Made by a program: the position numbers and the translations under genes. This document shows, one piece after another, positions 17,207-25,694 of a DNA stretch of 64,000 nucleotides. The stretch comes from Pedobacter caeni (GTDB taxonomy: Bacteria > Bacteroidota > Bacteroidia > Sphingobacteriales > Sphingobacteriaceae). The stretch spans positions 186,001-250,000 of the forward strand of contig NZ_FQUQ01000004.1 in assembly GCF_900129215.1 (NCBI RefSeq). Reading direction: 5' to 3'. The notes beneath the pieces were generated by a model. That model had not been told where the DNA came from, made no database searches, and was given only the letters and a program-made list of their open reading frames with translations. Positions within the stretch are counted from its first letter, which is position 1. Each line of letters starts with the position of its first letter.

Positions 17207-18373
17207 TTAAACGTAAAAACCAGGTCTTGGAACCAATATCCCCGGATGTTTTTCCATTTCTTCTTCTACAAGGTCTACCCCCAGCCCGGGCCGGTCAGAC
17301 AGCTGTAAATGACCATTGCTGATCATCTCTCCGATCGGATGAGTAATGACGGTATCCCTCCAGGGGACATCGTTAAACATGAACTCCTGTCTGAAAAAGT
17401 TAGGGACCGAAGCACAGACATGTGCACTTGCCAGGGTAGACAAGGGACCGTTCGGGTTATGAGGTGCCAGCAAAACATTATAAGTCTCCATCATCGTGGC
17501 CATCCGCTTCATCTCTGAAGGACCACCGCAACGGGTGATATCGGGCATCATGATGTCACAGATGTTCTGCTCAAGAACAGGCCTGATGCCATGTCTGGTA
17601 TAGTGCCTTTCCCCCACACAGATCGAAACATTGGAGGGAATCCTTTCCCTCATCGCGCGGAGGTTATCCGCACTTTCGGGCCCTGCAGGTTCTTCGTACC
17701 AGGTGATATCCAGTGCCGATAAGCGCTGGGCCATTTTTACGGCAACCCGGTAATTTAACATGGCATGGGTTTCAATCATGATGTCAAAATCAGGCCCTAC
17801 CGCATCACGTACAGCTTTGCTCACATTGAAGGCCAAATCTTGTTGTTGCGCGGTAAGTGTCAGATTGGAAGAAAGGTCTTCCCCATACAGGTAATTCGTA
17901 TGGGCAAAGGGATCGAATTTCAAGCCTGTAAAACCTGCTTCTTTTACCTTTATCGCCTGTGCCGCATAATCCGCTTCATTGTGTCCCCCACCGGTAAACC
18001 AATAATTGGCGTAAAGCAAAATATCCTTCCGGAAAGCACCACCAAGAAGCTCATAACATGGTGTTCCCAAAACTTTCGCTTTCAAATCCAGCAAAGCCAT
18101 ATCAATCCCACTAATGGCACATAAGCTTGCGCCATAAGGCCCCATCCAGTTCAGGTCACGGTAGAGCTTTGTCCAGATGAAATCTGTTTTCATCGGGTCC
18201 AGACCAATGATCCTTTCCCCAACATGTTTGGCCGCATGGTATACAATCGGACTACCAGGCCAGTTTGTAGCCTCTCCAACCCCGGTATGCCCCGTATCCG
18301 TATATATCTTTAATAAGGTCCAGTTGTATTTAACCCCTTCTACCAGCCAGACTTTTACCTCAGTGATTTTCAT
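17207..18373 (-). CDS. mandelate racemase/muconate lactonizing enzyme family sugar-acid dehydratase
   Basis: A 388-residue enolase-superfamily enzyme with capping domain (1-125) and TIM barrel. Probable metal ligands are E201 (IETH), E227 or E228 (YEEPA) and E255 (GERHY). Possible acid/base histidines are H203 and H305 (APHNPNGP). The two-His arrangement and APHNPNGP segment resemble D-galactonate dehydratase-type members, which turn an aldonate into a 2-keto-3-deoxy acid. The first ligand appears to be Glu where Asp is commoner. The gene sits between the GH2 and SDR genes. Its ATG is fused to a repeated intergenic element (18371-18551). Confidence 0.82.
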   Translation of the reverse strand: MKITEVKVWLVEGVKYNWTLLKIYTDTGHTGVGEATNWPGSPIVYHAAKHVGERIIGLDPMKTDFIWTKLYRDLNWMGPYGASLCAISGIDMALLDLKAKVLGTPCYELLGGAFRKDILLYANYWFTGGGHNEADYAAQAIKVKEAGFTGLKFDPFAHTNYLYGEDLSSNLTLTAQQQDLAFNVSKAVRDAVGPDFDIMIETHAMLNYRVAVKMAQRLSALDITWYEEPAGPESADNLRAMRERIPSNVSICVGERHYTRHGIRPVLEQNICDIMMPDITRCGGPSEMKRMATMMETYNVLLAPHNPNGPLSTLASAHVCASVPNFFRQEFMFNDVPWRDTVITHPIGEMISNGHLQLSDRPGLGVDLVEEEMEKHPGILVPRPGFYV

Positions 18374-18551
18374 CAGTGTATATTTGTTTTTTATCGGTTA
18401 TGAAGCGATCATAAGCATATTCATTGCTGTTTGTAAGCGGTATGCTTATGATGGTTTCATCAGTGTATATTTGTTTTTTTCGAGTTATTTATTGATTTTC
18501 AATGGTACTCAAGAGCTCGTAAACTCGGTTTATAGGTTATTAAGCGATCAT
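18371..18551 (-). repeat. tandem pair of start-codon-linked intergenic elements
   Basis: Copy A (18371-18412) and copy B (18458-18551) share CATCAGTGTATATTTG followed by T-rich sequence and a distal AAGCGATCAT end, with a variable spacer. On the - strand copy A supplies the ATG of the dehydratase gene, while copy B leads to an aborted ATG-AAA-CCA-TCA-TAA frame. The distal ends also encode tiny frames beginning M-I-A. Between them is an inverted repeat, ATCATAAGCATA (18408-18419) with TATGCTTATGAT (18441-18452). A third copy lies at 38184-38255. Function unknown. Confidence 0.6.
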
Positions 18552-18569
18552 GAGATCCTTTTATTAACC

Positions 18570-21500
18570 TTAATTTGTTTGTTTAGCTGCCTCTAATTTA
18601 AGCTTAATTTTCCCTTTTAACTCAGAACCCATTTTTAAAGGCCTGCGTTCCTTGCTATAATAACTTGCAAAGAAGCCATCGGAGCCTCCACCATTTAACT
18701 CTGCCAATAGAAAACGTGTTTTATTTCCATCAATCCAGCTTCTGGCACTTTGCGTTCCATCAGAATAAACCCTCAGTCCATCTCCTTTATCGTTGCTCAG
18801 TCCGGCATGATAAATATTGGCCTTGGTACTTCTGAAATCCCTGCTTCCCAAATCATTTGCATCTGCAGACCATGGCCCTGCAGGCACCTTTAATGCTGCT
18901 TCCACATACTTCTGATGTACCGGAACTGCATGGATGTCACCAGAGGTCCGGGCAATATCGTTTTCAGGATAAACACTCCAATACCCTTTGCTGGAATAGT
19001 TCAGATGTTGGAAATCTGATGGCAGTTCAAAAGCCAGTCCCCATTGCCTGGGATTGATTTTCACCGTATCAGTTACCTTAAAATCATAGGCAATTTCAAT
19101 CGTCCCATCTGCCAGGAATTTATAGTTAAACACCCCTTTCAGGTAATTGTAACTACCCTCTACTTTGACATTAACCGACTCCTTATCTTTTGAGGCAGAG
19201 ACAGAGCTGGCTTTCCAATTCCCTTCCGGCTGGTACAGGAGAGGTTTGATGTTCCGCTGGTAATTGTTTCCTGCAATATGAGGTGCCCCACCATCATCTC
19301 CATTCATGGGAACCACCATGAGTGCAATTCCCCCAAGGATCTTGTCGCCGGTTACCAGTCCAGTGTTTTTATCAAAGCTATATTTTTGTGTACCACGGCT
19401 CAATATGAGCTGATCCCCAGATTTTTTAAGTTTAACCGCAATAGCCGGCTCTACCGGGATCAATACCTGTCTGTCCGAAAAATTCAGCTGTTCCTCCTGA
19501 GTAACAAATCCCCTAGGATCGGTAAAAGTGATACGTACCACTTTGGCATCATCCGCTACCTGCAGTTCCAGATCTCCTGATGACCTTGCCGGAATATCCG
19601 CAACGGCAGACCTCGAAACACCATCAACGATATAGTTAAACTGTCCTTCCTTCAGGTTCGCAAAGTTATACCTGTTCTCCAGTTGTAACAGCAGGATTCC
19701 ATTCTTTGGTTTTGCTTCCTTCAGGTTAGTGATGATCAGGGGTGCATATGATTTCCTTACTGAAATAAACTCCGGTTTTTCTCTTCGCCAGCCATCCAGC
19801 ACTGCTCCCCATGGGCCATATCCCACAATGGTACTGTCTGGTTTATGAAAGATATCATCAATTCCAGCCCAGATGGCACCACCCAGACAGGCCTGATGAG
19901 TATACATTTTATCATACATCTGGTGCAGCATTCTGCCCCAATCTGCACGCACATAAGGATCGGTCACCTCTTCCAGTCTGTTATAGGTCTGCACATGGCA
20001 ATATTCACCGAACAACACCGGCCTGTCCGTAAATTTATCCGTTTGTTCAGGTCCGCCCAGACCAGGATAATGGATGTTCCGGATATCAGCTTTACTCCCT
20101 GCGTTGTTAAATCCTCCATAAGTCTGGTCATGGAAGGCTGTAGGACGTAAGGGATCATATTTTTTCACTTCTGTATTTACCTTATCCCAAAGCGGACTCC
20201 ACCTGGACTCATTGGCAATAGACCAGATAATGATCGAAGGGTGGTTCCGGTTTCCACGGATGTTCTCAAAATTTGCCCTTAAGAAATGAGGAATAAAGTC
20301 CGGGTTCAGGTAATTCCACTCTTTCCAGATCGGACTGGCATGATGCTCCACCCAGGTAATTGCTGCTTCGGCCTCTACAAACATCCCTAAAGAATCACAT
20401 GCCGCCAGGAATTCTTCTGCTGGTGGATAATGAGAAGTACGGATATAATTACAGTTCGCATTTCTGAACAACTCTGCATCTTTTTTGTTCAGGGCAGCAC
20501 TGATGCTTCTGCCACTGAGTGTGCTTACATCATGCCTGTTAGCACCATGAAGTTTAATGGCTTTGTTGTTGACGAAAAATTGGTTTCCCCGGATATCAAT
20601 CTGCCTGAAACCCAGTTTCTGCCTGTTCTCCTGAATGACTTTACCCTTACTCATCAATCTGGTGATCAATGTATACAGATAAGGATGTTCGGTATCCCAT
20701 TTTTCAGGATGATCAACACGGACACTCAGGATTCCCTTTAAGTTTGTATTTGGACGAATGTTTTGCTTTTCAATGGAATTCCCATTAACGCGGAGTTCTT
20801 TATCTTCCCTGTCCAGGAGGATAAATTTCAGCGCTGCATCAGCTGGAAGCTTCGATTCGTTGTACACCTGATAGTCGATATGAAGATCGGCATGCTCATA
20901 ATTTTTGTCAAAGGTGACCTGTGGATAAACTTCCCCGATATTCAGTTCCGGTAATGCCGTTAAAGTCACCTTTCTCAGGATTCCCCCTACCGTATGTGCG
21001 GCATATTGCGATACACAGCCCAGCTTATCGGAAACTGTTAAGCTCGCTACCTTTACTTCAATCTTATTCTTTCCTGCTTTTACAGCAGTACTGGCATCCA
21101 TTTCAAAGATGACAAAACCGCCTTCATGTGTACCGATCAGCTTGCCATTCAGCAACACTTCACAATGAGAACTTACCCCATCAAAGCGCAGCTTGATTTT
21201 TTTACCTTTCCAATCCTGCGGGAGCTCAAAGGAGGTGGTATAGGAAGCATGCTGAGCAGAATCTACATGATAGCCCTGCATCTCCCACTCTCCGGGGACC
21301 TGAATTTTCCCCGCTTGGGTTTTATATTTAAAATCCCATATTCCGTTTAAAGACAAAACAGGAGATTGTACATTTTCTACTTTTGCAGGAACCGGCGACA
21401 AGCGTTCGGGTTTAAAAGAAATGCTCCTGATCTTTTCTGCCAGCACATCCTTATACACCAGTGGTTTTGATCCGGTAGATAATATTTCCAGGCGGCTAAC

Positions 21501-21956
21501 CGGAACATTTGCACCCGAAAGTGCAAGCAGATCAAACGTAAATGCCCCATCCCGATAAACAGCGGCAGGAATGTCATAAGTGACCGTCAGCGTCTTTCCA
21601 TAAGGCAATGCGACTGAACTGTTCAATACCTCCGTATCTGCCAGCGCTTTGACCTTGCGGTCTTTGGAATCAGAGAGATAAGTGACCTTGATCTGGTAAC
21701 TGCTTTTAGCATCTGAAACCGCAAATGGAATGGAGATCCTGCCCGCAAAAAATATCGTTCTTTCTTTTCCGTCAAGCGGTAAAATATCAGCAGGAATTTC
21801 TCCCTGGGTATAGGTATAAACCTGTCCCAGCCTGGTTAGCAGGCAATCTCCACAATCTGCAGCACTATAGTTTTGAACGGTTTTGTAAACCTGACTGTAA
21901 ACGGATCCTACAGTAAACAGCAGCAGCATTGTAAGGCAGCGTAATTGTTTTAACAT
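18570..21956 (-). CDS. exported glycoside hydrolase family 2 (beta-galactosidase type)
   Basis: A 1128-residue LacZ-like enzyme with a signal peptide (1-21). An N-terminal extension of about 180 residues precedes the sugar-binding domain (LSLNGIWDFKYK…GEWEMQGY, about 200-335), an Ig-like domain, the TIM barrel and a C-terminal beta domain (about 820-1120). The GH2 acid/base is E583 in SIANES and the nucleophile E651 in LFGEYCH; LHGANRHD at about 469-476 is the barrel entry motif. It should release a terminal beta-galactoside or related sugar in the periplasm, feeding the dehydrogenase/dehydratase encoded downstream. Position: second gene of the operon, 66 bp after the rraA-like gene. Confidence 0.92.
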   Translation of the reverse strand: MLKQLRCLTMLLLFTVGSVYSQVYKTVQNYSAADCGDCLLTRLGQVYTYTQGEIPADILPLDGKERTIFFAGRISIPFAVSDAKSSYQIKVTYLSDSKDRKVKALADTEVLNSSVALPYGKTLTVTYDIPAAVYRDGAFTFDLLALSGANVPVSRLEILSTGSKPLVYKDVLAEKIRSISFKPERLSPVPAKVENVQSPVLSLNGIWDFKYKTQAGKIQVPGEWEMQGYHVDSAQHASYTTSFELPQDWKGKKIKLRFDGVSSHCEVLLNGKLIGTHEGGFVIFEMDASTAVKAGKNKIEVKVASLTVSDKLGCVSQYAAHTVGGILRKVTLTALPELNIGEVYPQVTFDKNYEHADLHIDYQVYNESKLPADAALKFILLDREDKELRVNGNSIEKQNIRPNTNLKGILSVRVDHPEKWDTEHPYLYTLITRLMSKGKVIQENRQKLGFRQIDIRGNQFFVNNKAIKLHGANRHDVSTLSGRSISAALNKKDAELFRNANCNYIRTSHYPPAEEFLAACDSLGMFVEAEAAITWVEHHASPIWKEWNYLNPDFIPHFLRANFENIRGNRNHPSIIIWSIANESRWSPLWDKVNTEVKKYDPLRPTAFHDQTYGGFNNAGSKADIRNIHYPGLGGPEQTDKFTDRPVLFGEYCHVQTYNRLEEVTDPYVRADWGRMLHQMYDKMYTHQACLGGAIWAGIDDIFHKPDSTIVGYGPWGAVLDGWRREKPEFISVRKSYAPLIITNLKEAKPKNGILLLQLENRYNFANLKEGQFNYIVDGVSRSAVADIPARSSGDLELQVADDAKVVRITFTDPRGFVTQEEQLNFSDRQVLIPVEPAIAVKLKKSGDQLILSRGTQKYSFDKNTGLVTGDKILGGIALMVVPMNGDDGGAPHIAGNNYQRNIKPLLYQPEGNWKASSVSASKDKESVNVKVEGSYNYLKGVFNYKFLADGTIEIAYDFKVTDTVKINPRQWGLAFELPSDFQHLNYSSKGYWSVYPENDIARTSGDIHAVPVHQKYVEAALKVPAGPWSADANDLGSRDFRSTKANIYHAGLSNDKGDGLRVYSDGTQSARSWIDGNKTRFLLAELNGGGSDGFFASYYSKERRPLKMGSELKGKIKLKLEAAKQTN

Positions 21957-22022
21957 TATATTTTAAAATTAGATTTTTTTCAGCAGTATATAATTGTTTT
22001 TTCGGCTTTAATGGCCTCCGGT

Positions 22023-22721
22023 TTACATAATCCCATAAGTTTCAAATGCGGCTTTGGCCGACATTCCTTCTTTAATCTTTTGAAAGACGAGTTTCTCGCC
22101 TCTTGCTTTCTCGAAAGCCAGTCGGAAAATCTCTGAGGAAGCTTCCTGAGGAACAATACAGACCCCATCCCTGTCCCCAATCACATAGTCACCATTCCTG
22201 ATCAGCACCCCGTTCATTTCTATTGTGGTCCGGAAGTCGATCACCTTCCCCCTCGGGGCCTGGTCTTTAGCATAACTGCCATAAGAAAACGTTGGGAAAT
22301 TCAATTCCAGGATGCCATTGGTATCACGCGAGTAGCCGTTAACTACTGCTCCCGCAGCCCCCAGTTTGATCGCCCTCATGCTCATCAACTCTCCCCATAA
22401 GGCATAGGAAGGGGCCGATCCTGAACAGATGTATACTTCATTCTTTTTCAAATCGTCCAGCGCTTCCAGCATCAGGCCAAATGGCTTTTGCAAAACAGGG
22501 TTATGTCCGGGATCTGCAGATTCAACAACATCGGCCTCCAGTACCGGCATCGCTCTGCCCACTACCACCATATCGCTTCTGAGTGGCTGTAGCTGAGGAG
22601 GTAAAAACTGGTTCAGAAAACCTGATTTATCCATAATATCACCGATAACAGCAGTAAAAAGTTCTGCTTTGATTAAGGCAATCAGCTCGTCATCCTTCGT
22701 TGGAATTTGCAATGGGATCAT
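22023..22721 (-). CDS. RraA/HMG-aldolase family protein
   Basis: A 232-residue member of the RraA fold, which includes 4-hydroxy-4-methyl-2-oxoglutarate aldolases and regulators of RNase E. The diagnostic loop GELMSMRAIKLGAAG…VNGYSRD is present, with the Arg-Asp pair that places pyruvate and the divalent metal in aldolase members. With a sugar-acid dehydratase in the same operon, a role in cleaving a 2-keto-3-deoxy acid into pyruvate and an aldehyde is plausible; RNase E regulation is unlikely in this setting. It is the first gene of the - strand operon and starts 21 bp from the candidate -7 element. Confidence 0.8.
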   Translation of the reverse strand: MIPLQIPTKDDELIALIKAELFTAVIGDIMDKSGFLNQFLPPQLQPLRSDMVVVGRAMPVLEADVVESADPGHNPVLQKPFGLMLEALDDLKKNEVYICSGSAPSYALWGELMSMRAIKLGAAGAVVNGYSRDTNGILELNFPTFSYGSYAKDQAPRGKVIDFRTTIEMNGVLIRNGDYVIGDRDGVCIVPQEASSEIFRLAFEKARGEKLVFQKIKEGMSAKAAFETYGIM

Positions 22722-22737
22722 ATGCTATATTTTTCAG

Positions 22738-22803
22738 GCAAGTTAGAGGCTCTTACCTCAAGTAACTCGTCTTCAATTGCCCAAAGCTGACACTATATTG
22801 TCA
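22738..22803 (-). promoter_or_regulatory. operon promoter and 26-bp site between aldolase and AraC genes
   Basis: On the - strand, 22803-22778 carries TGACAATATAGTGTCAGC then TTTGGGCA; its start, TGACA-N6-TGTCA, is a small palindrome. A weak -7 element, TAACTTGC, lies at 22745-22738, with its centre 49 bp from the centre of the site. The second copy, with the same offset, precedes the protease gene. The divergent AraC gene starts 41 bp on the other side, so the site may also control the regulator. Confidence 0.55.
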
Positions 22804-22843
22804 ATTATTTTGTTTTATCAGAATAAAAAAGCAAATTAACCTT

Positions 22844-23710
22844 ATGCAACCACTTCTATTCGAAAGAAACACCGTTTTATACCAGAGCATCTTTGTAAAG
22901 GAGGTGAATGCGAAATGTCTGACCAATCCTTTACATTTCCACAATGAGTATGAAATGGTATGGATGACCAAAAGCAATGGCAGAAGAATTGTTGGCGACA
23001 GTATTGCCAATTTTTCTGAAGGTGACCTGATCATTATGGGCCCGAATTTACCCCATGTCATGTACAACGACAAGGAATATTACGAAGAGGGAAGCGACCG
23101 GGAAGTAAAAGCCATTGTGACCTATTTCCGCCTGGACTGGCTGAACGACAATTTCCTCAACTCCACTGATGTCAGCAAATTCAAAGAACTTTTAAAAGAC
23201 ATTCAAAGAGGAATTCATGTTTACGGTGACTCAAAAGACCAGGTAGTGGTGTTGCTGGATAAATTGCTCCTCAGTACCGGTTTAAAAAGAATCATCCATC
23301 TGCTGAGTATTCTGGATTTATTATCCGATACCAGGGAATACCAATGCCTGTCCAGTACAGGATATACCAATCCTCATAACCAGAAAGACGTTCAACGCAT
23401 TGATAAAATTTATAATTATGTGATGAATAACTTTACCCAGAACATCAGCCTGGAAGATACCGCCTCAATGGCAAACATGACTACAGCCTCATTTTGCAAG
23501 TATTTTAAAGGAAGGACACAAAAAACCTTTACCCATTTCGTGAATGAGGTGAGGATCGGTTATGCCTGTAAACTGCTCTACAATGACCACCTGACCATTT
23601 CCCAGATCTGTTTTCAAAGCGGCTTCAACAACCTGACCAATTTCAACAGGAATTTCAAACGTTTCATCAAGGTCAGCCCTTCGGATTTCAAAAGAAATTT
23701 AAAGATATAA
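22844..23710 (+). CDS. AraC-family transcriptional regulator
   Basis: A 288-residue regulator. The N-terminal part is a cupin-like sensor (HFHNEYEMVWMTKSNGRRIVGDSIANF…GDLIIMGPNLPHVMY, about 25-75), and the C-terminal 100 residues hold two helix-turn-helix motifs (ISLEDTASMANMTTASFCKYFK and LTISQICFQSGFNNLTNFNRNF). It is divergent from the rraA-GH2-dehydratase-SDR operon, with 122 bp between the starts. It is the obvious candidate to bind the 26-bp site found upstream of that operon and of the protease gene. The inducer is probably a sugar bound by the cupin, inferred from family. Confidence 0.92.
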   Translation: MQPLLFERNTVLYQSIFVKEVNAKCLTNPLHFHNEYEMVWMTKSNGRRIVGDSIANFSEGDLIIMGPNLPHVMYNDKEYYEEGSDREVKAIVTYFRLDWLNDNFLNSTDVSKFKELLKDIQRGIHVYGDSKDQVVVLLDKLLLSTGLKRIIHLLSILDLLSDTREYQCLSSTGYTNPHNQKDVQRIDKIYNYVMNNFTQNISLEDTASMANMTTASFCKYFKGRTQKTFTHFVNEVRIGYACKLLYNDHLTISQICFQSGFNNLTNFNRNFKRFIKVSPSDFKRNLKI

Positions 23711-23836
23711 GCCTTCCCTCTTCCCGTAATTCCATATCCTTAGCTTTCAATTAATTTTTCCATAATAGAGCTCCTTAAATAAATCGGTACATTATATTCG
23801 TTTTTTGTTATTTTTAACGACAGATAATATGCAGTC

Positions 23837-24547
23837 ATGAGCGAGGAACCCACAAACAACTCTTTTGGAATTTTACAAAGTTTAAAGAAACTGATCTTTG
23901 AAGACAGTCCGGAACCGGCAAATTCTGACCCGAACCTGCCACCCCCTCTTCCGGTTACAGAAAACAAAACCACCGAAACTGTAACGAAGAACCCACAAAC
24001 CAATCTAACACAAAATACTTCTGATCTGCCGGCAACGGACATCAAACAGATGAAGTTAAAAGTATTGGAGATCCTGGAAAAGATTAACCAGCCCGGGATT
24101 GATTTCTTTGAAGTATGGAACGCTGCCGCAGAAATGGGCAGTGTAAATGCAGGAACGCTGAAAGCTGCATTTACCTCTCTGAAATATGTAGACAAAACCC
24201 TGGACAAAGAAAAGCTCAGCAGAACCGGACAGAACTATGCCACAGAACTCAAAAAAGTAATCGACAAAGAAACAGCCGGAAAACAGACACAAAAGCAAAA
24301 CCTTGAACAAAACCTGGTCAAAGAAAAAGCAAGCCTTACCGATGAGGTCCAGCAGATTGAGAAAAGCATCCTGGAGCTTCGCGAGAAGTTAAGTCTGAAA
24401 CAAAAAGACCTGAATGAGATCAATAGCAAGTATGAGCCTCAACTCCTGGACATCGACAACAAGATCGCTATTGGCAATACTGCCGTTGCCGAAGTGGTTG
24501 CTGATATTCAAAATGCCCTTAACCTAATTGAAACCAATATAAATTAA
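23837..24547 (+). CDS. uncharacterised coiled-coil protein, first gene of a three-gene operon
   Basis: A 236-residue soluble protein with no signal peptide. A low-complexity Pro/Thr/Asn linker (about 25-70) leads to a small helical domain (about 75-150, MKLKVLEILEKINQPGIDFFEVWNAAAEMG), then a long Gln/Lys/Glu-rich coiled coil (about 155-215). I recognise no family. The ATG of the next gene is 10 bp after its stop. A TATATTCG box at 23793-23800, 37 bp before the ATG, could be a -7 element. Its coiled coil may pair with that of the membrane protein encoded next; this is inference. Confidence 0.75.
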   Translation: MSEEPTNNSFGILQSLKKLIFEDSPEPANSDPNLPPPLPVTENKTTETVTKNPQTNLTQNTSDLPATDIKQMKLKVLEILEKINQPGIDFFEVWNAAAEMGSVNAGTLKAAFTSLKYVDKTLDKEKLSRTGQNYATELKKVIDKETAGKQTQKQNLEQNLVKEKASLTDEVQQIEKSILELREKLSLKQKDLNEINSKYEPQLLDIDNKIAIGNTAVAEVVADIQNALNLIETNIN

Positions 24548-24557
24548 ACAAGCTCCT

Positions 24558-25667
24558 ATGGAAAACAAAAGTCAATTCGTAAATATACCGGCAGAACTGA
24601 AAAGTCAGCTCCCTATATTTCAGGTCCTCGGGGACCATTTACCCAGTCAGCTTCAAACGCCGGAAGCAAAGAAAACCATTTCCAGCATTTTCTTCTGGGC
24701 CCTTATTTTAGGGGGTGCATTTGCTTTCTTCAAATTCCTGCCAATCATGCTGGAGTATGCCGCAAAAAGTATACTGTTGGTCATCTTTAGCATCATTTTA
24801 ATAGTTTTATTGTTGCTGGCACCAAAGATCATTGCCTTACTACACCGTCTTGGAACCATTCTCATCTTTAAAGGAGAGAAAGCCATGATCCGTAGCAACC
24901 CGATAGAAACCTTACAGTTGTTATCAAAAGAAGCAAAAGATACCCTGAAACGTGTCAAAGAGAAGATCTCCAATGTTGATGGGGTGCGTATAGACATGAT
25001 CCAGAGTGGGGAAACTGCACAAAAGACCGCAGAAGAAAAATACACTTATGCCAAACGTTTTACCGTAGAAGCAGCAAGTCTGGACGAAAAAGGTCAGCAG
25101 GAAAGCAGCAATAACAATACAGAGAAAGCAAATGAGTATGCCAGGGACGCTAAAGAAACCCGTACCAAAGCATTTTTACTGGGTAAAGAAGGTGAAGCTG
25201 AAGAACAAAATGCCAGAAGTTATGTGCAGTATGCCAACCAGTTTGCCAAAGTTTTAGAAGTCTTAAAAGACAATGAAAGTGCAGCCAGGATTTATGTAAG
25301 TACGCTGGACAGCAGCATTTCCATTATCTCTAAAAAACTGGAAGCCACTCAGAAAATGAAGAATGCCACTGAAGGTCTGGCCGAGGTATTTAACATTAAA
25401 GATGGATGGGTATTTAATGAAGCAATGGATGCTGCTACCGGAGCGATCAGTCAGAACATCGCCTCCATCCGCTCCAACCTGGACTTCCTTGATCAGAACA
25501 ACAACATTACTGTTGGTGGCGCCCCTACACAGGGAGAACTGGAAGAGTTCATCAAAAAAGTAGACGAGCGAAACCTGAAAATGCTGAATGTCAGCAAAAT
25601 GGCGGATTCATATTATGAATTGAAACCAGAAGAAAAAGTAGATAAAGGATTCTCCCTTTTAGATTAA
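24558..25667 (+). CDS. two-TM membrane protein with long cytoplasmic coiled coil (PspA-like in outline)
   Basis: A 369-residue protein with two membrane helices close together (about 41-61 and 70-90) followed by about 200 residues rich in Ala/Glu/Lys/Gln predicted to form helical hairpins (TLQLLSKEAKDTLKRVKEKI…ATQKMKNATEGLAEVF). The helical part looks like the PspA/Vipp1 (ESCRT-III-like) arrangement, but similarity is only in outline and I would not assign the family. The C-terminus (about 330-369) is acidic. It sits between a coiled-coil protein and an anchored ASKHA protein, with 10- and 27-bp spacers, so the three probably form one complex at the inner membrane. Confidence 0.75.
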   Translation: MENKSQFVNIPAELKSQLPIFQVLGDHLPSQLQTPEAKKTISSIFFWALILGGAFAFFKFLPIMLEYAAKSILLVIFSIILIVLLLLAPKIIALLHRLGTILIFKGEKAMIRSNPIETLQLLSKEAKDTLKRVKEKISNVDGVRIDMIQSGETAQKTAEEKYTYAKRFTVEAASLDEKGQQESSNNNTEKANEYARDAKETRTKAFLLGKEGEAEEQNARSYVQYANQFAKVLEVLKDNESAARIYVSTLDSSISIISKKLEATQKMKNATEGLAEVFNIKDGWVFNEAMDAATGAISQNIASIRSNLDFLDQNNNITVGGAPTQGELEEFIKKVDERNLKMLNVSKMADSYYELKPEEKVDKGFSLLD

Positions 25668-25694
25668 TCAATAAACCAAAATACAAACAAGAAC

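Noticed and set aside
18857..21916. Several open frames of 60-100 codons opposite the GH2 gene
   Set aside because: They lie wholly within the GH2 coding region, have no start context or family features and are explained as mirror frames of a long gene.
22999..23011. GACAGTATTGCCA resembling the shared regulatory site
   Set aside because: It lies inside the AraC-type coding region, matches only part of the 26-bp pattern and lacks the GTGTCAGC core.
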